64,000 bases of DNA. Origin: Hexactinellida sp. DTS-2022. Lineage: Eukaryota > Porifera > Hexactinellida. Below the pieces are notes generated by a model. That model saw only the letters and a program-made list of their open reading frames with translations, was not told the DNA's origin and searched no databases. Position 1 is the stretch's first letter. Every line of letters starts with the position of its first letter. Where the stretch lies: the NCBI GenBank assembly GCA_028753945.1, contig JAPNXP010000014.1, positions 4,588,001-4,652,000 on the forward strand, read 5' to 3'. Made by a program: the position numbers and the translations under genes. Below are positions 55,955 to 64,000 of the stretch, piece by piece.

Positions 55955-57689
55955 ATGGAGTATAAAATAATTGAAGGCAAGAAGTTGGGCTCTCGAAATT
56001 TTGAATGCGAAGGTTACCGGTATACGCTATCTAGTCAACCGAAACATCCATCTATTTGAGATGTACACTTTGGAGGTGTAGAGAAAGATTTTGTCACGGT
56101 ACTGGACGAATCGATCGTCTTTTAAATCTATTATATATTAAACAGATACATAATCACACTGAAGCTGCATACAAGTCGAATATCATTGCTCTAAATAACA
56201 GACTCAAGCGCGCAGCTGAAACTTCAACAGACAACCTTCGACATGTTTTTGACGATGTAACCTCTACAGATCAGGCTTGTGCTTTAGTAACATATAAAGA
56301 CGTTCGCAATACGATGGTAAAACGGAGACGGTTGGAATTACCAGGGAATCCAAAGACAGCTGAAGAATTTGAAAACATGATCATGCAAACCCGTTTTTCA
56401 AAGATTTTCGGTCGATGATCATTCTAACAGATGGATTCTCTGAAATATTTTGGTCAGATCGCATGTTTGAATATCTGAAAACATGTGACCTCATCAATTA
56501 TGATGGAACATTCTATGTAGTGCCCAAATTGTTCTACCAGTTGTTTACCATATTCATTCAGGAGAGTCATCATGCCATACCAGCCATACATGTCTTGATG
56601 TCTAAAAAGAATGAACTTCTTTACGAGGCTGTGCTGCAGAAAATTGCTAATATGATACCCCATTTTAAGCCAAAATTAGCCATAGGTGACTTTGAGAAAG
56701 TATCCCGAAATTCCTTTCGACCATCTTCAGTACAATAGAAGTTTCGGGCTGTCTATTCCATTATACCCAAGCAATTTGGAAGAAAGTGAAAAAGTTTCAG
56801 CTTTCATCTGCGTATACTCAAAATTCACATCTTAACAAGTGGATTAGGTCAATAATGGCTCTTCCCATGATACCAAAAGAAGAAATAGCTTCAGTTTATC
56901 AATTTCTAGCGGATTCACCACCTCCTGAACTCACCTCTATTGAAATGAAACTTTTTCGAAAACTTCGTTCTTACATAAAAAAGGAATGGATTGTGAGAAA
57001 TGATATGTCAGTGTACAATTCATTGCAAAAAACTAACAATTGTTGTGAAGTTTATCACAGAAGTTTGAAGTCACTTATTCGTGTGAAAAAGCCGAACATA
57101 TGGGCGTTTATAGAGTGTTTCGAAAATAATCTGATAAAGTATGACTTAGACTTTCAGAGATTGAAAAATGGGTTGGAAATCGGTGGACGATCGAAAAAGG
57201 ATGTCGATAGCGAGAGACAAAGGCTGATCTGCAGAGATAAGCTTCAGAATAGAGACTATTCGATACTTGAATATCTGAACAAAATTTCGGATACTATTGG
57301 TAGCCCCCAATATTATGGTTACTCTCAAAGTACGCTTTCAGACGAAAGTTGCAATGATGACTCGAATCATTCTGATGATGATATTGTGTCCAATCCCTGT
57401 GTGATATGTTTGATGAGTAGAGCGGCTACATTCGTGATGTTACCATGTGGACATGCACAGATATGCGGGAACTGTGAAGGAAATTTAATGAAGGCGATAG
57501 ATGTCCTCAAGGGCGTAGCCAGCCTAAGCCAGGCCAAAATCTAGGGGGGGCAAATGTACAACTTGCGAGCGTAGCGAGCTACTTAAAGGAGGTCTGGGTC
57601 TGAAAATGGCTGAGCTAGGGGGGGGGGGAAACTGCCCCCCCTGACCCCCCCGCCCCACGCCCATGGATGTCCTACTTGCCGATCAATAA
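55955..57689 (+). pseudogene. MULE transposase with FLYWCH zinc finger and C-terminal partial RING
   Basis: From the ATG at 55955: a FLYWCH domain (FECEGYRYTL, then LRCTLWRCRERFCHG and HNHTEAAY), then the MULE DDE core (LINYDGTFYVVPKLFYQLF, AIPAIHVLM, PKLAIGDFEKV), then an FHYTQAIW-type region, then a long C part ending in NPCVICL...LPCGHAQICGNC, a RING-like C2HC2 core without the last zinc ligands. Frame changes are needed near 56050, 56415 and 56710, so this copy is dead. A hAT MITE at 57508 sits near the end; past its target repeat the frame closes at 57687-57689. The DDE domain cuts and joins DNA; a RING tail is unusual. Confidence 0.85.
57508..57665. mobile_element. 158-bp hAT-like MITE in the MULE gene
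   Basis: Ends CAAGGGCGTAGCCAGC and GCCCCACGCCCATG; perfect 8-bp duplication GATGTCCT at 57500-57507 and 57666-57673. Carries G/C runs. Confidence 0.9.
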
Positions 57690-58730
57690 TATCAACCAAA
57701 CTACAGATTTCCAGTAATTAGAAACATATAGGATTCGTTAGGAATCACTCAGCTTATTTACTCTCCGATCTCCACAAATGGAACTGCAAGCTAACACTAT
57801 CATTATAGGTATTATATAGCCATATGTTAGTCCTTTAACATATAGTATATGTCATAACACATTCGTTATATTATTTAGGGATCAAAATAAGACATCATTG
57901 GTAATTGCACATCATCGAACATTTTTTCTTAATAGCAGGCAATATGGTTAGACTTGTCTATAACAGCCACATAAGGGGGTAAAGGGACTAGGTAAATAAT
58001 TTCTATATACTGTTGACCGCTTTGAGAGTCCGAAATTTATACAGTGGTGGTTGTTAAGAATGTTTAACTGTATAGTGTATACCTAGTACCTTGTACTAAC
58101 AAAAGGGGTCATTTCTTAGTATAAGGCACAATAAATTAACATGTCATTTTTCATAAATAGAAGAACTTTTAACCATTATTCAGATAGTTTGTGACTCAAT
58201 TTATCACGTATTTCAAATATTTACCGTTTTATTAAAGACCCAAGTGAACTTACCTCGGAGTTCACACATTTACAAAGTCAACGTCAAAACTCCAACCTTA
58301 TTCAATATTTCATTTTTCAGTTAGTGGTCACATTTTCGATCAAATTTTCTATAAAAGTTCTCACTTTTCGATCAAATTTTCTATCAAAGTTCTATCTTTT
58401 CGATCAAATTTTCTATCAAAGTTCTACCTTTTCGATCAAAGTTCTTACTTTTGTTGAAGTGTCAGATTTTCGATCATAGTTCTCATCTTTCTATCAAAGT
58501 TCTCATTTTCGATCAAAGGTCTCTTTTTTCTAGCAAATTTCTCCTTTTCGATCAAAGGTCTCTTTTTTATATCAAAGTTCGACATATCTTCGATCAAAGT
58601 TCGACTCAGGACATTTTGGAAGAACTTTGATCGAATTGGCACTTTTCATCATTCGATCAAAGTTTGACATCAGAAAATTCGATCAAAGTTCTACATAAAA
58701 TTCTATCAAAATATACACATGCGTCTTCAC

Positions 58731-59744
58731 ATGGTAAAATTTCTCTTATTTTTGTTTTTTTATGCAGAAAATCAAACAGCGAAAAGCTAAAGCGTCACTG
58801 GTTAGTATTCAGTCAAAGTCTCAATTCTTTCTTTTCTCTGCCATGTCGTTTATTTTCACATACAAGTATTCAGTCATAAGCTATAATCCCTACTAGCAAC
58901 CAAATCCGGTTATTTTGCCAATTCAAATTGAGAAATTTTATGATAAAATACCTGAAGATGAGCGGAGTAATTCTCACAAATAATTATTGCTACTTGAAAG
59001 GGCGCGAACTTTAATACGCTTAAATAATAATTGTACTAGTATTGATGATCAGATCATCGAACAACTCAGGTTCAATACACAACGGTGGATAAAATTGCTT
59101 CCTAGGGGAAAGGGGACTCCCTTTGCGATGATTGTCATTATCTTTCATGGAAATCATAGAATGAATTCGTCGGGTTTGTGGAGATTTAGTTCGTGCTAAT
59201 GTTTTGGACGAACGTCAACTTTTTACACTAATGCCCGATGGAATACAAGATTCTGCTCATTTTGAACAGACACTGTCATTTTACGATATCTTATTCCTGA
59301 GGAATATCATGAATATTCCATTCAAGAGAGGTTTCCTCAAATAATCAAATTCGTTAATTGAAATGATAAGACAGGACTACAAATTTCGAAAATTATTTAC
59401 AAACCTTGAATGACAACAATATTATTTTCGGATTGTCGTGGTCATGGTTATGACAATGCGCTCAACATGTTCGGGTGTTACAAATTCAGTGAATCTTTGT
59501 GGAGTTGATTCTGCGAGTGCTCGAATTTATTTAAACCATAAAAAATCATTTCACTAATTGGACACTTTAAATCTATAATTGCGAAATTGGCGCAATTATT
59601 ATGCAATTAAAATTGCTGATACCCAACAATTGCGAAATTGGTTTAATTAATATGATACTTGGTAAACTAATTGTAAATTAAGCAAATACGTACTTAGTTT
59701 TATTCAAGTAAAATACTTAATAATCATTATTAAAATTTATATTC
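58731..59744. other. Unrecognised DNA to the right of the MULE
   Basis: Short open frames (for example 58987-59199) show no family I recognise. The region may be the rest of an older element or gene into which the MULE inserted. Confidence 0.35.
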
Positions 59745-60336
59745 TTAAAACTCGATAGTTGTGTGTTTGTGTGTTTGTTTGTTTATTTGTTTGTTTTTGT
59801 TTTTTTTGTTTTTTTTTGTTTGTTTGTTTGTTTGTTTGTTTGTTTCTTTGTTTCTTTGTCCGGATTGCATTAAATAGATGGGAGAATAGAAACAGCAATT
59901 ATATTTGAGATAGAGACTAATTTCAAAATGTTCTAAGAGGTCAACAAGTATGCTGATTTTGATTTTCGCATTTATAAATATATAACAAGAATATTTATTG
60001 TTATTGTTTACAAAAATATGTGAACAAAATATTTAAAATTCAAAATGAATCTAAAGGCTAGCTTCCAATAGGTAATATATTATAGATAAACTAATATGTT
60101 GATTTCTAATTTGACATTTATATATTCTAATATGAATATATATTGTTGTTGTTTACAGAAAGAGGTAAACAAATCTATTAGAATTCAGGATGAACTTAGA
60201 GAATAACTTCCAAATGTTAGATAAGGTAAACAAGTATGCTGATTACGAATTCAATTTTTTCAAATTTTTGATGTAAATATTAAATCTTAATTGTCAATTG
60301 AACAAAGCGAGTGCGAGACCGAAGGCCTCGTGTAAT
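59745..60336. mobile_element. Family B-related element with a (TTTG)n tract
   Basis: Starts TTAAAACTCGATAGTTGTGT and a simple TTTG run (59757-59860), has repeated blocks with CAAGTATGCTGATT (59945, 60093, 60233), and ends GCGAGACCGAAGGCCTCG. Shared with 34.1 and 63.2 kb. Confidence 0.6.
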
Positions 60337-60415
60337 ATAATGTTGGTTTATAAATTATAATATAACATCCCTCGTTTTTTTGATGAGGCAATGACTGCTC
60401 GCATTTCAGTTATGT

Positions 60416-60470
60416 AGGTCGTTTCGTTCCATCTCAGGGACTCATCAGAAGGGTAACCCTCGACCATAAT
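60416..60470 (-). ncRNA. Degenerate hammerhead-like motif
   Basis: On the minus strand GGUC-GAGGG-UUA-CCCUU-CUGAUGA-GUCCC...GGAAC-GAAAC repeats the order of the 52430 ribozyme, including the same stem I hairpin. Stem II has one mismatch and stem III pairs poorly (only G-C next to the U-A), so activity is doubtful. It shows that the motif belongs to a repeat family. Confidence 0.55.
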
Positions 60471-60499
60471 GGTACCAGCCGTAAGGCAGACTCATCTAC

Positions 60500-61660
60500 A
60501 TTCTGTAAGTAGTGTCCCATATTGCCGCCAAATCGCTTCAAATTACTAGAATTCCTTGGGATCAAAGTGATTCATAACACCTCTATTACAATAGTAAAAT
60601 GTTAATTGATGGACAATTCAAATCGCGAAAGCACTTATCATTCATTAGGATAAGCGGAGAATAGAATCTTAACTACCATATTATTATAATATTATTTCTT
60701 AAACAGGTATTTCGGTCGCCGTTTAAACGGACCTAATATATTATATGTAGTTTGATAAATTATTGTATACAGAAAACTCCCGTTATAACGAAGTAAGATA
60801 CGTACAACGAAATACCCACTATAAACAAAATAAATTGTCGCCATGTTAAAGAGTCACTGGATCAGAACACAAATTACGATATAACTGACGAACAAAGACA
60901 ACATTGATACTTCAGGCTTCGAGGTGATCATCTCTAGGAAATTATCTATCCCAGTCTAAATTTCAAATCTCTATCCCCAATGCTATAGTCAGGCCATCGC
61001 GTACGGCTGGACTGCCGGCCAGAACTCCATCAGAACGAATTCAATAGTGTGCAGTGCACTTATAGTATAAACTATAGAGGATCTACTATAACGTTGTTTA
61101 CTAAGAGAAGCACACTAAAAAACCGACAGTTAGAAAAAACCGATGGAAAATACTAGTAAAGTTGGATTTTCTTACAAAAGATTGTATCACTAATAGTTAG
61201 AATAAACCGATAAGCTAGAATGACCCGCGTTAGAATAAACCAGTTTCGATAATTAATATTAATTATACTCAAGTAGCTGAGAGGAGTCAAAAGGGGGATC
61301 ACTCGATTGGGTAGGGACACAATTTGAGAATGGAATGTTTTCACATTCCTAATAAAATTCCAGCGTTTCTATGGTGTTTTCTAAATTATGGTCAGTTTGG
61401 GCGGACCACTTTAACTGTTTGGCCGGAGACTTTTGAGAGCCGTGCGACGCCACTGATACGAGATAAATAATAATAACTTAGTAATTCATGCATATGCTAA
61501 ATAGATAGTGATGACTCATTGATTCATTAAACATATATATTGCAGATTCTAAACGTGGATCAGTAAATTTAAAAAATTAACTTTACTCTCCAGTCTCCAA
61601 CTCCCTTATAAAGTAATAATGTCAAAATAGGTTTTAATAACTAAACGATGTATCAGAGAA
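60500..61660. other. No gene; element remnants
   Basis: A mariner-like left end (CAGAAAACTCCCGTTATAAC, about 60770) and a hAT-like right end (CGACGCCACTG, 61445-61455) are visible without clear partners. Confidence 0.4.
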
Positions 61661-61664
61661 ACTC

Positions 61665-62040
61665 TTGAATAAAATGCTGAGGCGACAATCATATTCATAT
61701 GTGCATTTTGATAACAGTAGCTTATGTCTGTTAATTTGGATCATGAAATTGCGCAGTGTAGAAAATTATCTCTTGAATAAAATGCTGAGAAATGTAATTT
61801 GATATTTTGATAACAGTAGCTTATGCCTGTTAAATTTGATCAAGCAATTGCGCAGGAAGTAGAAAAAACAACTATTTAATAAAATGCTGAGGCGACAATC
61901 AAATTCATAAGTATATTTTATATAGTAGCTAGCTTCTGTCTGCTAAATTTGATCATGTAATTGCGTAAGAATTACATTTTTCAAACACTTTAAACATCCC
62001 AAATCAATGTTTGAAAAGAAAAATGCTTCGTCGACAAATA
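61665..62040. promoter_or_regulatory. Tandem repeats of about 105 bp upstream of a TATA box
   Basis: Three units start near 61665, 61774 and 61875 and share AATAAAATGCTGAGGCGACA, GATAACAGTAGCTTATG and GATCATGAAATTGCG; a fourth partial copy (AAAATGCTTCGTCGACAAA) starts near 62020. They end just before the TATA box of the next gene, so they may act as repeated enhancer units. Confidence 0.6.
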
Positions 62041-62061
62041 TTGTCTATAGCATGAACTAGT

Positions 62062-62069
62062 TATATAAA
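62062..62069 (+). promoter_or_regulatory. TATA box
   Basis: TATATAAA, followed by G, lies 69-76 bases before the ATG at 62138. This places a start site near 62092-62100 and leaves a 5' leader of about 40 bases. Confidence 0.65.
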
Positions 62070-62137
62070 GCTATTAAAAATCAGAATAATTATTCAAAAT
62101 TGTATTATTATTAATAATATTATTAGTATTCTTCAAC

Positions 62138-62214
62138 ATGAAACGTTTTTTAAAATTCATTGTGTTGATCCTGGCATTTCTTCAATTGCACTCACTAATC
62201 AACGCTCAAAGTAC
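62138..62214 (+). CDS. Signal-peptide first exon of an unidentified secreted protein (partial)
   Basis: The ATG begins MKRFLKF, a hydrophobic core IVLILAFLQLH and a likely cleavage site after LINA. This gives 25 codons plus two bases before a strong donor AC/GTAAGT at 62215. The basic start, hydrophobic core and small residue at the cut fit a classic signal peptide. The rest of the protein must be spliced from further right; no second exon was recognised before 64000, and a 788-bp hAT-like element lies in the intron. The TATA box and tandem repeats upstream support it being a real, tightly controlled gene. Confidence 0.65.
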
Positions 62215-62315
62215 GTAAGTGTTGTTATTCATACTATCTATACTACACTTATTATTAATATTATTATTATCAACCAGTATTAGTAAAACACACTAGTAAT
62301 CTGTATTTATATCCT

Positions 62316-63103
62316 CAGGGCCGTCGAGAGCGCGAGCGGGCCCCGGGTGAAAATTTTGGAATCGGGCCCCCTCTGATATTTAGTTCCGTTATCGTGAAGT
62401 GAATAAACTAAACGCAAACTATCGTATTCGATTATATATATTTTAATTATTAAATAAATTAAATCCTATTTACTCTTATTTTTTATGAATTTTCAAATAA
62501 CCTTTAGCTATATAGCTATAGAGTTTAGGATATACTATTTTTTTTGCACCATATCTATGTTAATAAGAGGACATCGCAGGTTGTGACTTATTATTCTAAA
62601 CAGTCAAAGAAACAAAAAGGTTGTTAGCCAGGGTATCATCCAGGTGTGCGCGACGCGCCTCTAGGCGCGAAATTTTGAAAGAGAAATTTTCTAGGTGCGC
62701 GAAAATCGAGAGGTGCTACCATAGCGTTATACAAATTAAGTATTTTAGGCGCTTGTGAGCGAGCTCAAACTTAATCTAGGCGCGCAGAAATTTTTTCCTG
62801 GATGAAAGCCTGTGTTAGCCTATTTATGCGTTGCTGTCGTTTGGATCGGATCCCGTAACTGAGTTAGTTATGGAAAATTAAATAACTGTTACAAAGTAAG
62901 TCTGGCTTGGTTTTCTAGGAAGGATTAAATAACTAAGGTATTACTCTACCCAGCGATGTCTTTATTTCCCCCTTGACTTGTCTGCTTAATTAATACAGCC
63001 AATAAAGCCCGAGCATACCTACACAGACAGAATTTCCCGGGCCCCTTCGGGCCCCGGGCCCCGGGGTAATTACCCCGGCTACCCCCCCCTCTCGACGGCC
63101 CTG
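62316..63103. mobile_element. 788-bp hAT-like element
   Basis: Ends CAGGGCCGTCGAGAG and CTCTCGACGGCCCTG; flanks tatatcct and tatatcgt agree at 6 of 8. Lies in the putative intron of the signal-peptide gene and contains the MITE at 62629. Confidence 0.82.
62629..62812. mobile_element. 184-bp nested hAT-like MITE
   Basis: Ends CAGGGTATCATCCAGG and CCTGGATGAAAGCCTG, with TGTTAGC repeated at 62622-62628 and 62813-62819. Confidence 0.85.
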
Positions 63104-63186
63104 TATATCGTACAATGGAATTCGCGGATTAGCAATTCGTCTAATAGAAATATTCGCCTAATAGCAAGTTACTTTTCATTCCTAAG

Positions 63187-64000
63187 AGAGCATATACGAG
63201 CCCTTCGGTCTCGGTCGCTTCAGAGCGGATCACTCAAACGCCACGCGATCTCACTCTTTTCAATATTTACATCCAAAATAAATAGAAATTAATTCGTAAT
63301 CAGTATACTTGTTTACCTATTATAACATTTGTAAGTTTGTCTCTATCTCAAATATAAATGCGGTTAATTTTACCCCATATCTTTAATACCTTCCGGATAA
63401 ACATACAACAATCGAGTTTTAATAATACGAGCCCTTCGGTCTCGGTCGCTTCGCGACGGACCATTCTCTCACAAAGGTCGCTTCGCGACCTTTGTTTGTT
63501 CGTATTAGACACTACGCAAAACAATTAACGGCCGCTTCGCGGCCTTACTCTCCTCAAATATAACTCATATTAAATAAGTTAAGCCTGTGACTGGTAAAAT
63601 TACACGTACTCAATTCAGTATGCTGCTATTTGGGACCCCAGTATGACAAGTAATTAATTAATTAATTCATGTTATTTACTAACTCAGGATTTTAACAGCA
63701 TAGTAGTAAATTGTTTGTAAATAGTTGAATTACTTTGATAGTAATATTATGCTTATGTGATTGACGTAAGCTAAATACATCACGAATAGAAATAAACTGA
63801 TGGAAGCCAAACTGGATTAATCAAGTATGGAATTTCGGAAATAATGTAGGTGAGATTAAAACATCAAACCTCAATATGTGCAATGACGCAGCAATTGTAG
63901 GTTACATTTTTGTTATTGCCTGGCTCAGATTAAATGCGAAAATTATAAAAATTTCTAGAGACATGCAACACATTCTGTTTTATAACGTGACAAAATTATT
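63187..64000. repeat. Family B elements, one inverted and one running on
   Basis: The first spans about 63187-63426 (GAGCCCTTCGGTCTCGGTCG to CAATCGAGTTTTAATAAT). A second starts at 63427 with the same GGTCTCGGTCGC block and palindromes TCGCTTCGCGACC and GGCCGCTTCGCGGCC, continuing toward the window end. The last 400 bases resemble 42180-42420. No gene seen. Confidence 0.55.

Larger units (their letters stand above)
55303..58722 (+). mobile_element. MULE DNA transposon, 3420 bp, with tandem-repeat TIRs
   Basis: TIRs of about 430 bp (55303-55735 and 58310-58722) start GCATGTGTATATTTTGATAG and are made of GAACTTTGATCGAAAA units. The 8-bp duplication GTCTTCAC is at 55295-55302 and 58723-58730. 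The interior holds the transposase gene. Structure is intact at DNA level although the gene is broken. Confidence 0.9.

Noticed and set aside
59757-59880. TTTG-rich frame
   Set aside because: Simple repeat only.
1-64000. tRNA and rRNA genes
   Set aside because: I looked for T-arm motifs and conserved rRNA blocks on both strands by eye and found none; a tRNAscan or Rfam run would be decisive.

Overview
This is AT-rich animal nuclear DNA. It holds a few host genes, mostly with unbroken reading frames, spaced widely in a very dense, nested layer of transposable elements. I see no rRNA, tRNA or CRISPR locus. The host gene set (OATP-type solute carriers, a coiled-coil/NHL protein, a DHCR24-like fragment, two mitochondrial complex III assembly microproteins, an OTU protease) says metazoan, probably an invertebrate. 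The single-exon genes and abundant NHL/OTU proteins would suit an early-branching animal such as a sponge, but the species cannot be fixed from sequence alone.

Layout. 1-7.1 kb is a cluster of direct and inverted copies of one repeat family with 1.35-kb palindromic arms and six copies of a 110-bp hairpin. 8.1-10.1 kb is an intact OATP gene (minus). 10.2-22 kb is nested hAT-like, Helitron-like, Tc1/mariner-like and foldback elements, many with readable target-site duplications (TSDs). 22-26 kb is the gene island: a broken DHCR24 fragment, an intact NHL gene, and homologues of UQCC5 (SMIM4) and UQCC6 (BRAWNIN) lying 2 nt apart on one strand. 26-34 kb holds more elements, a metallophosphoesterase pseudogene and a decayed Helitron Rep gene. 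34.8-36.8 kb is a second intact OATP copy. 37-42 kb is palindromic elements, including an almost perfect 1.05-kb foldback. 42.8-46.5 kb is a 3.76-kb terminal-inverted-repeat (TIR) element enclosing an OTU-protease exon. 48.2-53.5 kb holds a third OATP copy, split and inverted between two 906-bp hAT-like copies, and a hammerhead ribozyme motif. 55.3-58.7 kb is a MULE transposon with FLYWCH, DDE and partial RING parts. 61.7-62.2 kb holds tandem promoter-proximal repeats, a TATA box and a signal-peptide exon.

Most notable: (1) UQCC5 and UQCC6, whose human products are partner microproteins in early cytochrome b/complex III assembly, appear here as a dicistronic pair. (2) Swapped 8-bp TSDs, plus the orphaned OATP start codon on the far side of one hAT copy, show that recombination between two inverted hAT copies turned a 3-kb segment around. 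(3) A well-formed type III hammerhead ribozyme lies inside a TIR element next to that inversion, with a degenerate relative at 60.4 kb. (4) Several insertions can be ordered in time because an unoccupied paralogous site survives in the same window.
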